The position numbers and the translations under genes are program-made. Source: Rapidithrix thailandica (GTDB lineage: Bacteria; Bacteroidota; Bacteroidia; Cytophagales; Flammeovirgaceae). From it: DNA of 64,000 bases. Location of the stretch: NCBI RefSeq assembly GCF_039710355.1, contig NZ_JBDKWZ010000002.1, positions 124,001 through 188,000 of the forward strand, given 5' to 3'. Below, in pieces: positions 34,284 to 43,223 of the stretch (its first letter is position 1; each line of letters begins with the position of its first letter). The notes beneath the pieces are model-generated. The model saw nothing but the letters and a program-made list of their open reading frames with translations. It was not told the origin of the DNA and searched no databases.

Positions 34284-36032
34284 ATGGACCCAACACTACA
34301 AACCTGTGATGTATTGATTCTTGGAGCTGGGGGGGCAGGCTTGCGGGCAGCCATTGCCGTGGCAGAAACTCACCCTGATATTTCCGTGGGAATCGTAAGC
34401 AAAGTATATCCGATGCGCAGTCATACGGTATCGGCTGAAGGAGGAGCGGCAGCGGTGATTAAGGACAATGATTCTTTGGAAAACCATGCCTATGATACCA
34501 TTTCGGGAGGCGATTGGATGTGTGACCAGGATGCGGTCGAGTTGTTTGTAAAACAAGCACCCACGGAGATGCTTCGCTTGGAACACTGGGGTTGCCCTTG
34601 GAGCCGGGAAGCCAACGGAACGGTGGCGGTGCGGCCTTTTGGAGGAATGAAAAAACAACGGACCTGGTTTGCTGCGGACAAAACCGGGTTTCATATGTTG
34701 CACACACTCTTCCAAACCTCACTGAAGTACCATAAAGTAATACGCTTTGATGAATGGTATGTAACCAGTTTGTTGGTGGAAGAAGGGAGATGTCAAGGGG
34801 CGGTAGTGATGGAAATTGCCAGCGGGAAAGTAGAGGCCCTCCGGGCAAAAGCCGTAGTGATTTGCACCGGAGGGGCAGGAAAGGTTTTTCCTTTTACCAC
34901 CAATGCCAATATCAAAACAGGTGACGGAATGGCCCTGGCCTATCGTGCAGGGGTTCCGCTTAAAGACATGGAGTTTGTGCAATACCACCCTACGGGTTTG
35001 CCGTTTACCGGAATTTTGATTACCGAAGCCGCCCGGGCAGAAGGAGGGTATTTGCTCAACAAAGAGGGGTACCGCTATTTACAGGATTACGATTTGGGAA
35101 AGCCCGAAGCCAAACCGGTTTTGCGATCTATGGAATTGGGGCCTCGTGACCGGCTTTCACAAGCCTTTGTCAAAGAACAGGAAAAAGGAAGAACCTTACA
35201 AGGTGCCTACGGACATTATGTGCATTTGGATATCCGGCATTTGGGTGCCAAGTTAATCGATAGCAAATTGCCCTTTGTACGCGAACTTTGCTTGAAATAT
35301 GAAAATCTGGATCCTATTCAGACCATGATTCCCGTGCGGCCGGTGGTGCATTATATGATGGGAGGAATACATACGGATATTCATGGCGCAACACCTTTGC
35401 CCGGGCTATATGCGGCCGGGGAATGCGCTTGTGTCAGTATCAATGGAGCCAATCGCTTGGGCTCCAATTCCTTGACAGAATTGTTGGTTTTCGGAGCCAT
35501 TGCCGGGAAATCCGCAGCCGAATTTGCTCTGTCCCAGCCCGGATTTAGCGAAAACCTGCCAAGCCTTGCCGCAAAAGAATTCAAACGCTTGGAAAAATTG
35601 TTTTTCAAGAAAAACGGAGGGGTAGAAAACATCGCGGACATCCGTGAAGCCATGCAAAAAACCATGGAAGAAGGTGTGGGAATTTACCGGGATGAAAAAT
35701 CCTTGTTGGCCTCCCAAACAGAAATCTTCAATTTGCAAGAGCGATTTAAACATGTTCGCCTTTCCGACAAAAGTCAGGCATTTAATACCGAACGGGTTGC
35801 AGCGCTTGAGTTATCCTGCCTCTTGGATGTAGCGGAAGCGGTAATCCAATCGGCCGTTTGCCGGAAAGAGTCCAGAGGCTCTCATCAGCGAATTGATTTT
35901 CCTCAACGCGATGACAGGGAGTTCCTGGTGCATAGCCTGGCCTACAAAAAGAAACATGCTATTCCGGAAGTAGATTATGTTCCGGTCACTATTACGCGTT
36001 GGCCACCGGGCGAGCGCATTTATGGAAGGTAA
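34284..36032 (+). CDS. frdA: Fumarate reductase flavoprotein subunit, E. coli type
   Basis: 582 residues from the AUG at 34284, which aligns best with the E. coli FrdA start; another in-frame AUG lies at 34272. FAD-binding GAGGAGLRAAIAVAE near the start, His47 in MRSHTVSAEGG is the covalent FAD attachment site. DKTGFHMLHTLFQTS, VQYHPTGLP, MELGPRDRLS (catalytic Arg), VHYMMGGIHTD and GANRLGSNSLTELL form the dicarboxylate site. Its sequence follows E. coli FrdA almost block for block, which is closer than the SdhA usually found in Bacteroidota. It reduces fumarate with electrons from quinol via FrdB. First gene of frdABCD, 5 bases before frdB. Confidence 0.94.
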   Translation: MDPTLQTCDVLILGAGGAGLRAAIAVAETHPDISVGIVSKVYPMRSHTVSAEGGAAAVIKDNDSLENHAYDTISGGDWMCDQDAVELFVKQAPTEMLRLEHWGCPWSREANGTVAVRPFGGMKKQRTWFAADKTGFHMLHTLFQTSLKYHKVIRFDEWYVTSLLVEEGRCQGAVVMEIASGKVEALRAKAVVICTGGAGKVFPFTTNANIKTGDGMALAYRAGVPLKDMEFVQYHPTGLPFTGILITEAARAEGGYLLNKEGYRYLQDYDLGKPEAKPVLRSMELGPRDRLSQAFVKEQEKGRTLQGAYGHYVHLDIRHLGAKLIDSKLPFVRELCLKYENLDPIQTMIPVRPVVHYMMGGIHTDIHGATPLPGLYAAGECACVSINGANRLGSNSLTELLVFGAIAGKSAAEFALSQPGFSENLPSLAAKEFKRLEKLFFKKNGGVENIADIREAMQKTMEEGVGIYRDEKSLLASQTEIFNLQERFKHVRLSDKSQAFNTERVAALELSCLLDVAEAVIQSAVCRKESRGSHQRIDFPQRDDREFLVHSLAYKKKHAIPEVDYVPVTITRWPPGERIYGR

Positions 36033-36037
36033 ATATA

Positions 36038-36790
36038 ATGGCAATGAGTGAAAGGATATCTTTGGAGGTTTTTCGATATAACCCGGAGAGCGATACCGGG
36101 CCGGAATTCCAACAGTACGAAGTTCCTTTGAGGAAAGATTGGGTGATTCTCGATGCCCTTAATCATATCAAAGATCAATTGGACGGAACCTTATCGTATC
36201 GTTGGTCTTGCCGGATGGGCGTATGTGGGAGTTGTGGTATGATGGTCAATGGCAAGCCGGTGCTTACTTGCGCAACCTTCCTGGAGAAATTTATGCCCGG
36301 TCCGGTCCGGGTGGAGCCCTTGGAGAATTTTCCGGTGATCCGGGATCTAGTCATTGATATGAGCGACTTTTTGGAGAAATTAAAAACAGTGAAGCCCTGG
36401 ATCATCCGGGAGGAAGAACCGGAGCCGGAGCGGGAGTTACTGCAAACGCCTTCGCAATTGGCGGATTACACACAGTACAGTATGTGTATCAATTGTATGT
36501 TGTGCTATGCGGCTTGCCCTATCATAGGCCTGGAACCTGATTTTGTCGGTCCGGCAGCCATCGCCCTAGCCCAACGGTACAATCTGGATAACCGGGACCA
36601 GGGAAATAAAGAACGGAGAGAAGCTTTGAACCAAGAGCATGGAATGTGGCAATGTACTTTTGTGGGGGATTGCTCGGTGGTGTGTCCGAAAAATGTGGAC
36701 CCTGCCGGAGCTATTCAACGCTATAAAGTGGACACCGCATCGCATTGGTGGAAAAACCTTTTGCTTCCTTGGGGGACAGATAAACATTAA
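36038..36790 (+). CDS. frdB: Fumarate reductase iron-sulfur subunit
   Basis: 250 residues from the AUG at 36038 (MAMSERISLEVFRYNPESD), 5 bases after the frdA stop; the frame is open further into frdA. It holds three Fe-S sites in order: [2Fe-2S] CRMGVCGSCGMMVNGKPVLTC (~65-85), [4Fe-4S] CINCMLCYAACP (~155-166) and [3Fe-4S] CTFVGDCSVVCPKNVDP (~210-226). E. coli FrdB has 244 residues, so length fits. It passes electrons from membrane-bound quinol (FrdCD) to the flavin of FrdA on the cytoplasmic face. Confidence 0.94.
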   Translation: MAMSERISLEVFRYNPESDTGPEFQQYEVPLRKDWVILDALNHIKDQLDGTLSYRWSCRMGVCGSCGMMVNGKPVLTCATFLEKFMPGPVRVEPLENFPVIRDLVIDMSDFLEKLKTVKPWIIREEEPEPERELLQTPSQLADYTQYSMCINCMLCYAACPIIGLEPDFVGPAAIALAQRYNLDNRDQGNKERREALNQEHGMWQCTFVGDCSVVCPKNVDPAGAIQRYKVDTASHWWKNLLLPWGTDKH

Positions 36791-36807
36791 CTTGAAAAAT
36801 ATATCCA

Positions 36808-37203
36808 ATGGAGAAACCAACATTCAAGTTATACCAAAAGAAAATGCCGGTGTTATGGTGGGCCAAACGACTGAGTCATCTGCATTTTATTTTGCGCGAG
36901 CTCACTTCTTTATCGGTAGGGTTCTTTGCCGTAGTGGGAATATTTTATCTCCGGGCGCTTTCCAAAGGAGCCGAAGCTTATGAGAGTTTTCTCAGCATCT
37001 TGCAATCTCCTGTGATGATTGTCGCACACCTTATCGCCTTTTCCGGTCTTCTCTTTCATTCGGTTACCTGGTTGAATCTTGCTCCCAAAGCCATGAAATT
37101 AAAGATTAATGATTATAAAATATCCGGAGGATGGATAGTTGCAGGAAATTATGTTGCTTGGCTACTGCTATCCCTTTGGATGATTTTGATATTTATTCAA
37201 TAG
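36808..37203 (+). CDS. frdC: Fumarate reductase membrane anchor subunit C
   Basis: 131 residues, the same length as E. coli FrdC, with three membrane helices (~28-48, 65-85, 108-130). Conserved blocks as I recall them from E. coli FrdC: WWAK then FILRELTSL, where Glu31 aligns with the quinol-site Glu29; SFLSILQSPVMIVAHL; and LLFHSVTWLNLAPKAM. The His heme ligands of the five-helix SdhC type found in most Bacteroidota are not laid out here. With FrdD it anchors FrdAB and binds quinol. 17 bases after frdB. Confidence 0.9.
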   Translation: MEKPTFKLYQKKMPVLWWAKRLSHLHFILRELTSLSVGFFAVVGIFYLRALSKGAEAYESFLSILQSPVMIVAHLIAFSGLLFHSVTWLNLAPKAMKLKINDYKISGGWIVAGNYVAWLLLSLWMILIFIQ

Positions 37204-37262
37204 ATCACTGAAGTGATGAATGTAAGGAGAGTTGTAATAGACAGTGAAAACTACAATGGATT

Positions 37263-37616
37263 ATGAAATCAAAGCCATATCTCGAACCCTTTTGGTGGAC
37301 CTTGTTCGGAGCGGGAGGAGTGGTTTCTGCATTTTTCTTACCGGCATTATTGTTCTTGTTTGGATTGGCAATACCACTGGGCTGGGTGGAAGCTCCTGCT
37401 TATGAACGTTTTTACGAGCTTTTACAACCCCTACCCATTCGTGGGGCTGTAGGCATGCTCATCACTTTGTCATTATTTCACTGGGCCCATAGGTTCCGGT
37501 TTACTTTATATGACGGGCTTCAACTACAACTTTGGCGAAAGCCGATTGCCATTCTCTGTTATGGAACCGCCCTTGGACTTTCATTCTGGGCCGGATACTT
37601 CTTGCTGAATTTATAA
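37263..37616 (+). CDS. frdD: Fumarate reductase membrane anchor subunit D
   Basis: 117 residues (E. coli FrdD has 119), three membrane helices (~14-38, 60-80, 92-115). FWWTLFGAGGVVSAFFLPALLFLFGLAIPLG matches the E. coli motif VFWGLFGAGGMWSA followed by PLG; only the FWWTLFGAGG part is cited here as the key block. HWAHRFRFTLYDGLQ corresponds to the LHRMHHAMHDLK region. It completes a four-subunit quinol:fumarate reductase of the heme-free (type D) class. About 60 bases after frdC, with its own likely ribosome site (AAACTACAATGG just before the start region). Confidence 0.9.
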   Translation: MKSKPYLEPFWWTLFGAGGVVSAFFLPALLFLFGLAIPLGWVEAPAYERFYELLQPLPIRGAVGMLITLSLFHWAHRFRFTLYDGLQLQLWRKPIAILCYGTALGLSFWAGYFLLNL

Positions 37617-37640
37617 TGTATTCACTTAAAACCATTGATC

Positions 37641-38138
37641 ATGTTTGAACTCAAGCCAATAAGTAAACATGGTATCCCGGGAGCCTTGGAAAAAGTGCAA
37701 AGATACCGATTGTTAAATGAGCCTATCGAAGCAGAGAGCATTTGTAGAGATATACTATTGATCGACTCTGAAAATCAGGACGCTTTGGTATTATTGATCT
37801 TAACACTTACCGACCAGTTCAATAAGGGCATTACCAACCAGGAAGCCGATACGTTGATTCCCCGTCTACAAAATGAATTTAACCGGATGTACTACAAAGG
37901 GATTATTTTGGAACGCAAAGCCAAAGCCTATCTGGCGAGGGGGGTCATGGTGAACCATTCGGATGCGTACGAATGGTTACAAGAAGCCATGGTTTATTAT
38001 GAAAAAGCGGAGAAAAAAAGCCCTGAAAACAATGAAGATGCCGTATTGCGCTGGAATGCCTGTGTGCGTACGATCCAGCGTTACAAACTCACGCCCCGTC
38101 CTCCGGAATCAAGACATATGGAATGGGCCCTGGAATAA
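37641..38138 (+). CDS. Small TPR-like helical protein following frdD
   Basis: 165 residues from the AUG at 37641, 24 bases after the frdD stop and on the same strand, so probably the fifth gene of the operon. It is all-helical with TPR-like pattern: ALEKVQRYRLLNEPIEAESICRDILLIDSENQDALVLLILTLTDQ reads as one and a half repeats (only a part is cited), and WLQEAMVYYEKAEKKSPENNEDAVLRWNAC as another. No catalytic residues and no signal peptide. I do not recognise a named family. A role in assembly or regulation of the reductase is possible from position alone. Confidence 0.7.
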   Translation: MFELKPISKHGIPGALEKVQRYRLLNEPIEAESICRDILLIDSENQDALVLLILTLTDQFNKGITNQEADTLIPRLQNEFNRMYYKGIILERKAKAYLARGVMVNHSDAYEWLQEAMVYYEKAEKKSPENNEDAVLRWNACVRTIQRYKLTPRPPESRHMEWALE

Positions 38139-38195
38139 ATCTGAAAAGGAAACAAGTAATGTGTTTCTTTGGGAACGGTTGGGTATTATAAGGAA

Positions 38196-38230
38196 AAGTA
38201 TACCTGATAGAAAACGGAAAGGGTATACTT
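38196..38230 (+). terminator. Hairpin after the frd operon, possible terminator
   Basis: A perfect 9-bp inverted repeat AAGTATACC / GGTATACTT with a 17-base loop, about 60 bases past the last operon gene. It has no T run directly behind it, so termination is uncertain. Confidence 0.35.
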
Positions 38231-38410
38231 GTACAGGCCTCTTATTTTGAATGAGTTGCAATTTGAGAAGTAGTAAAATTCTTTAAATAGAGAAAAACAA
38301 AAGCCCTAACAAAGCTGAGAACAAGGCGAAGAGGGGGAAATATAGTTTGTGATTGTTGCCATAGCTCCTTAACTTCATCGCTTTTACAATTCTCAAACGA
38401 AAAAGCTGCT

Positions 38411-39430
38411 ATGCAAATTTTTGATAAAACAAACCCTGAAGAGTACCGTGCTGCCTCCGAACGGTATGAGCAAATGCCCTTTCACCGATGTGGAAAAAGT
38501 GGAATTCTTCTCCCCGCTATCTCTCTAGGGCTTTGGCATAACTTCGGCTATGTGGACAACCTGGAAAACGGGCGAAATATATTGAAAAAAGCCTTTGATT
38601 TAGGGATTACCCATTTTGACTTGGCAAATAATTACGGCCCTCCATACGGTTCGGCCGAAGCCAATTTCGGGACCATTCTCAAACGAGACTTTTTGCCTTA
38701 CCGGGATGAACTTTTTATCTCTTCCAAAGCCGGGTACGATATGTGGCCCGGACCTTATGGTAATCATGGCTCGCGTAAGTATTTGATTGCCAGTCTGGAT
38801 CAAAGTTTAAAACGAATGGGCTTGGAGTATGTCGATTTATTTTACCACCACCGGCCAGACCCTGATACCCCTTTGGAAGAAACCATGGCAGCATTGGACC
38901 ATATTGTCCGTTCGGGCAAAGCATTGTATGTGGGTATCTCGAATTACAATGCGGAAGATACGGCCAAAGCAATCTCTCTTTTAAAGGAAATGGGCACTCC
39001 TTGTTTGATTCATCAGGCCAAGTATTCCATGTTTGAAAGATGGGTGGAAGATCAATTGTTGGATACGTTGGGTAATGCCGGAGCCGGATTGATAGCCTTT
39101 TCGCCACTGGCGCAAGGGATGCTTACCGACCGCTATATCCAAGGCATTCCTACGGACTCGCGGGCTGCTAAAAAATCCGGGCATTTGACCTCCGAAGCGG
39201 TACAAGAAATGTTGCCGAAAATCAAAACCCTACATACGATTGCGGAGGCAAGAGGACAAAAGCTATCGCAAATGGCGATCGCTTGGCTGTTAAAAGACAA
39301 AAGAGTTACCTCCGTATTGATCGGTGCCAGCTCGGTGGCACAACTGGAAGAAAACCTGAAAGCATTGGACAACAAAGATTTTTCGGCAGAGGAACTTAGT
39401 AAAATCGAAGCAATCTTAGAGCGTGTTTAA
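38411..39430 (+). CDS. Aldo-keto reductase, L-glyceraldehyde 3-phosphate reductase (YghZ/MgrA) type
   Basis: 339 residues. It follows the YghZ (GPR, AKR14) pattern: MPFHRCGKSGILLPAISLGLWHNFG, FDLANNYGPPYGSAE with catalytic Asp and Tyr, SSKAGYDMWPGPYG with catalytic Lys, FYHHRPDPDTPLEETM with catalytic His, YVGISNYNAEDT, FSPLAQGMLTDRYI and TSVLIGASSVAQLEENL for NADPH. The WPGPYG insert is typical of this subgroup. It reduces L-glyceraldehyde 3-phosphate, methylglyoxal-like aldehydes and related compounds, using NADPH, as detoxification. Transcribed alone; terminator at 39496. Confidence 0.92.
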   Translation: MQIFDKTNPEEYRAASERYEQMPFHRCGKSGILLPAISLGLWHNFGYVDNLENGRNILKKAFDLGITHFDLANNYGPPYGSAEANFGTILKRDFLPYRDELFISSKAGYDMWPGPYGNHGSRKYLIASLDQSLKRMGLEYVDLFYHHRPDPDTPLEETMAALDHIVRSGKALYVGISNYNAEDTAKAISLLKEMGTPCLIHQAKYSMFERWVEDQLLDTLGNAGAGLIAFSPLAQGMLTDRYIQGIPTDSRAAKKSGHLTSEAVQEMLPKIKTLHTIAEARGQKLSQMAIAWLLKDKRVTSVLIGASSVAQLEENLKALDNKDFSAEELSKIEAILERV

Positions 39431-39495
39431 AATTCGTTTTTGACCCGAAGGATGAAATTTAAACATGCTCTTAACATAAGAATCCTTTTTTATGA

Positions 39496-39546
39496 AAATA
39501 AACACAAGCGAGTAAGTTGATGAATTTCAAACGCTTGTGTTTATTT
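39496..39546. terminator. Bidirectional terminator, aldo-keto reductase / M14
   Basis: A perfect 15-bp inverted repeat AAATAAACACAAGCG / CGCTTGTGTTTATTT with a 21-base loop between convergent genes ending at 39430 and 39574. Confidence 0.82.
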
Positions 39547-39573
39547 GTTTTAAGTAAAAATCAAGAGGTTTGA

Positions 39574-41457
39574 TTATAATTCCCTGCCCACCGGGTAGAG
39601 TAAATACCGCTGGTCGTAATAGGGAGATTGCTGATAAAACCAGTTTAAAATTGCTCTGGGATTTGCGGCAAACTCGGGATCTTGTTTTTTCTTTTGTTCA
39701 AATTTCTTGCGGACTTCGGGAGATTCCTCGAGCATTTTTTGTGCAAGTGGTTCAATGGCATAGGCTTCAATATATTCAGTACGGCTGAAAATTTCCAGAA
39801 AGAAACCCCATTGAAAAAAAGAATCCGGAGAGCCCGGTTCCAACAAAAGAGCTGCCAAGTCTCCTAAAGGTTGGTCAGTATCGATCCGTACGGAACCTGC
39901 CGGAAAGATTTCTTTATACATCTCAGGGACTGCCTTTCCTTTTACCTGTACCCGGCCTTCTTTCGGACTGGAAGACAATTGATGTTCTTGAATGCGATAC
40001 ATTTCTACGGTTACCTCTTTAGCTTCCTTCAGCGTCTCCATTTCCATACCATGGATTTTTAACCTCTGAATAACGTCTTGCCAAGCCGCCGGGATCCAAT
40101 AAGCTTTAGGCCTCTCTACAAAACTGGAGGCTTGACTCATTACATAATTGACCACCTTCATGGTTTTGGGCTGGCCTAACCAGCGAAGGTATTCGCCCCC
40201 GGTGATTTCAGAAGTCTTTATTTCAGAGGCAATTCCCAGAAAGTTCAACGTGTCCGGTGGGGTGATGGCCTCTTGGGGTTTTAAAGATACCGCACGGGCA
40301 TCTCCGAAATTAGTCGGGTTGTTGAGTTGAGGTACTTGCCAAGTGAGAGGAATTTGCTGAGGCCTTCGCTGTTGATCAGAGGCAATTGCTTGTTGCAGGC
40401 TTTGATGTTGTTTTGCCAAAACTTCGAGTGTATTTTCTAAAAACACATAGGTGCCTAACACTCTTTGTCTGAAGGGTTTTAAGGAATGATTTTCAACCAG
40501 TATGGTAGGTAAATGCCGTAAGTCCCCGTATCCGTGAGAAAAATTAGGCCCGAAGGTATATTCAATATTTCCCTGAGAAAAGTCCCGGTAATTCAAGGCA
40601 AACAACAGAGGGCCGGGAATATGACCCATGGCTTGCAGGCCTTGATTGACCGCAGGAGTGTATTGGGTTTTTAGCCAATTGGCAATAGCCGGCGAATACC
40701 CATGCGTTCCGATATGTCCGTAAGTAATGTCATATTGATAATCCGCGCCATCGGTGACATGAATATCGATGTACAAATCCGGGTGGTATTGACGGATCAC
40801 TTGAAGGACGGCTCTTAATTCTTTGGTATCTAGCTTCGTATAGTCCCTGTTTAAGTTTTGATTCCGGGCATTGGTCCGCCAACCCATGTTGTGTGGCCCG
40901 CGTTGGTTTACCCGGTTAAAGGAAGATGAGCGTTCATGCCCGTCCACACTTAAAATCGGGACAAATAAAAAGTTTACGTTTTGAAGCAAGCCCTTTTTTG
41001 GGCCAAACGCAATATCTCTGAGCAGCATCATTCCGGCATCCTTTCCATCAATCTCTCCGGCATGGATACCTGCTTGTACAAGTAATAGCGGTTTGGGAGA
41101 ACGACTCAAAGTCTCAGGGCTTTTTTCCTTTTCCAAGGAAGCTGTGATCATATAAATATCCCTGCCGTTATAACTTTTACCAATAGAACGCATCTCGATC
41201 AATTCCGAGGCATCTGCCATTTTTTGAAACCATTGTACCGTTTCAAGATAGGATGGAGAGCGTTCAAATCCGGATTGTTCTGCAGGAGTGATCCAAGGAT
41301 GTTTCTTTTTGACAATGAGTTTTTCGCTTTTGCCTTTCCAGGACAGATTGGGAGGAAGAATCTCCTGAGCCTGAGCCAAGGGGATGATCAGGCAAGTCCA
41401 AAAAAATGTAAAAATCCGCTTGGTCCACCGGACTGGATTCTTTGTAGAGAAGTACAT
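39574..41457 (-). CDS. M14-family zinc carboxypeptidase, secreted
   Basis: 627 residues with a signal peptide (~1-31, IIPLAQAQ). Zinc site: H132-x-x-E135 in AGIHAGEIDGKDAG and His233 in LYIDIHVTDGADY; Arg204 in NLNRDYTK matches the substrate-binding NxNRD arginine. The catalytic Glu is probably in PTILVENHSLKPFRQR (~325). The peptidase domain spans ~70-350; the remaining ~270 residues form a C-terminal region with DTDQPLGDLAALLLEPGSPDS that is common to Bacteroidota members. It removes C-terminal residues from peptides outside the cytoplasm. No neighbours of related function on the same strand downstream of the cob operon. Confidence 0.9.
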   Translation of the reverse strand: MYFSTKNPVRWTKRIFTFFWTCLIIPLAQAQEILPPNLSWKGKSEKLIVKKKHPWITPAEQSGFERSPSYLETVQWFQKMADASELIEMRSIGKSYNGRDIYMITASLEKEKSPETLSRSPKPLLLVQAGIHAGEIDGKDAGMMLLRDIAFGPKKGLLQNVNFLFVPILSVDGHERSSSFNRVNQRGPHNMGWRTNARNQNLNRDYTKLDTKELRAVLQVIRQYHPDLYIDIHVTDGADYQYDITYGHIGTHGYSPAIANWLKTQYTPAVNQGLQAMGHIPGPLLFALNYRDFSQGNIEYTFGPNFSHGYGDLRHLPTILVENHSLKPFRQRVLGTYVFLENTLEVLAKQHQSLQQAIASDQQRRPQQIPLTWQVPQLNNPTNFGDARAVSLKPQEAITPPDTLNFLGIASEIKTSEITGGEYLRWLGQPKTMKVVNYVMSQASSFVERPKAYWIPAAWQDVIQRLKIHGMEMETLKEAKEVTVEMYRIQEHQLSSSPKEGRVQVKGKAVPEMYKEIFPAGSVRIDTDQPLGDLAALLLEPGSPDSFFQWGFFLEIFSRTEYIEAYAIEPLAQKMLEESPEVRKKFEQKKKQDPEFAANPRAILNWFYQQSPYYDQRYLLYPVGREL

Positions 41458-41623
41458 GATAATTTTCGGTAAAGTGTTTATTTATGGCTTGAATGAAAAA
41501 CAGGCTTCCACTCCATCTTTCGGATGAAAGGTTCTCAGGCATTTTTTTTCTGGCAAAGTGCTTTCATGGGATAATTAAAGACATATCCGTCATTCTCAAA
41601 TAGTCAGGTGAGAGGCAGAAATG

Positions 41624-41836
41624 TTATTTCTTTTTCAAAGGTTCGAGTAAATATTCCAACCCGTTGTGCTGGATTTCATACATGGTGGATAATAACATAC
41701 CCAGCTTTCCCGGAGGGAATCCTTCTCTGGAAAACCAAGCTAAATAATGCTGGGGCAAATTGCAAATCAAGCGTCCTTCGTATTTGCCAAAAGGCATTTT
41801 ATAATTGACTAAATCTAATAGAATTTCCGGGTTCAT
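41624..41836 (-). CDS. DUF3820 family small protein
   Basis: 70 residues. NYKMPFGKYEGRLICNLPQHYLAWFSREGFPPGKLG matches the DUF3820 pattern as I know it (MPFGKYKG..L.DLP..YL.WF), of which MPFGKYEG and YLAWFSREGFP are the key blocks. Similar sequences occur inside exonuclease-like proteins and as stand-alone small proteins of unknown function. Its start overlaps the end of cobC by 38 bases on the same strand, so it is the last gene of the cobalamin operon by position, though a biochemical link is not established. Confidence 0.8.
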   Translation of the reverse strand: MNPEILLDLVNYKMPFGKYEGRLICNLPQHYLAWFSREGFPPGKLGMLLSTMYEIQHNGLEYLLEPLKKK

Positions 41837-42383
41837 TCTTCTGTAAAGTTGAGTGTTGCTGTATCTGAATGTGAAAAAGAGCTCCGTAGTTTAATTTGCG
41901 TTCAAAGCTTCGTTCCAAAGGTACATTTTCTAGGTGGGCTAACAAAAGGCGGATTACACCTCCGTGGGTCACCAGGGCAATTTGTTCTTGTTTAGTTTGT
42001 AGTATCTCTTGCCAAACAGACAATACCCGTTGTTGCATTTCCGACATATTCTCTCCACCCGGAGGGGATTGATTTACAAAGTCATCCATCCATATTTGCA
42101 ATTGTGTCTCTTCGATGTTTTCCCATTTCAAACCTTCCCACTCACCAAAGTTGTATTCCATCAGTCGGGGGTCTATGATGTTCTTCCGGCTGTAGAGCTT
42201 GTCCGCCAGATGTTTGCACCGTTGAGAAGGGCTAGTGTACACCGCATCCAACGCATCGGGTAATTTTTGAAGGATGTCTTTTACTTCAATTTCAAAAGTG
42301 TTCACCAAAGGAATATCCAAGCGGCCGTAAACGGTTCCTTTGGGGATGTCGGGCGTGGTATGCCGGATTAGATAAATTTCCAT
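41799..42383 (-). CDS. cobC: Alpha-ribazole phosphatase, histidine phosphatase family
   Basis: 194 residues from the ATG at 42383 (MEIYLIRHTTPDIPKG); the frame extends 12 residues upstream into cobS without conserved sequence. LIRHTTP holds the phospho-acceptor His, SPSQRCKHLADKL the second catalytic part, and LVTHGGVIRLLLAHLEN the second His. The RHTxP form, rather than RHG, is typical of CobC. It removes the 5'-phosphate of alpha-ribazole phosphate, or of adenosylcobalamin 5'-phosphate, at the end of nucleotide-loop assembly. It overlaps cobS by 16 bases upstream and DUF3820 by 38 bases downstream. Confidence 0.9.
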   Translation of the reverse strand: MEIYLIRHTTPDIPKGTVYGRLDIPLVNTFEIEVKDILQKLPDALDAVYTSPSQRCKHLADKLYSRKNIIDPRLMEYNFGEWEGLKWENIEETQLQIWMDDFVNQSPPGGENMSEMQQRVLSVWQEILQTKQEQIALVTHGGVIRLLLAHLENVPLERSFERKLNYGALFHIQIQQHSTLQKNEPGNSIRFSQL

Positions 42384-43159
42384 ACAATGGCCAATGAGAG
42401 GTAAAAAACAATTTCGCATAGTTGTTGCGTAGCGCCCAAACAGTCACCTGTATAACCCCCGATCCATTTGCTAAAATATCGACCCAAGTACATTTTCATT
42501 AAATAAACAGGCAGGCAAACTGCCACAATTTCTACTTGTTGAGTAACGTAAACCAACATCGCTATAGGAACCAGTACAAAGAAACCCCCAATCATCAAGT
42601 TTGACAAATTGATTTGTTTGGCCACAGGCTTGGCTTTACTATCAGGAGCATCGCGTACATAGACATGGGTGAAAATGAATGTAGAAGCGGCAAAACGGCT
42701 TAAAGCATGCGCATTGGTAAACACCAAGATAACGAACACCGGATGAATTTCCTGGAGTTGAAATAGATGGGCTAAGATTAAAAATTTGGTAAGTAAGAGT
42801 AAAAAGATTCCGATGACTCCATAGGCTCCCATCCGGCTGTCTTTCATGATCAGCAGGATTTTCTCTTTGGTCCATCCCCCTCCGAAACCGTCACACATAT
42901 CGGCAAAACCGTCTTCATGGAAGGCCCCGGTTGTGAGAATAGAGGCCGCCATACTCAATGCCAATCCGGTATACATATCGAATAAAAAATACCCGGCCAA
43001 AAAGACCAAGGCGGAGATCCCACCCACAATCCAGCCAATCAGAGGAAAGTACCGGGTGGACTGATTGATATGCTCCTCCTTATGACCTACCCAAGAAGGG
43101 CAGGGAATCCGTGTGTAAAACATTAAAGCCGTAAAAAATATCCGTATTTCGTGTTTCAT
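42368..43159 (-). CDS. cobS: Adenosylcobinamide-GDP ribazoletransferase
   Basis: 263 residues from the ATG at 43159 (MKHEIRIFFTALMFYTRIPCP); the longer frame adds 11 unconserved residues. Five or so membrane segments and the family motifs RYFPLIGWIVGG, AFHEDGFADMCDGFGGG (the DExxDxxDG metal-binding type), ILLIMKDSRMGAYG and ALSRFAA. It is the inner-membrane enzyme that joins adenosylcobinamide-GDP with alpha-ribazole to give adenosylcobalamin (phosphate). Third cob gene of the operon, upstream of and overlapping cobC. Confidence 0.95.
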   Translation of the reverse strand: MKHEIRIFFTALMFYTRIPCPSWVGHKEEHINQSTRYFPLIGWIVGGISALVFLAGYFLFDMYTGLALSMAASILTTGAFHEDGFADMCDGFGGGWTKEKILLIMKDSRMGAYGVIGIFLLLLTKFLILAHLFQLQEIHPVFVILVFTNAHALSRFAASTFIFTHVYVRDAPDSKAKPVAKQINLSNLMIGGFFVLVPIAMLVYVTQQVEIVAVCLPVYLMKMYLGRYFSKWIGGYTGDCLGATQQLCEIVFYLSLAIVWKFI

Positions 43160-43223
43160 ATTAAGGGTGTAGAGTGGGTTCGCTTCAAACAAAGTAAAGA
43201 GCCTATCCGAAAAGTAGATCTAT

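Noticed and set aside
36808..37616. Succinate dehydrogenase cytochrome b anchors
   Set aside because: Two short three-helix proteins with FrdC/FrdD motifs are present instead of one five-helix heme-binding SdhC.
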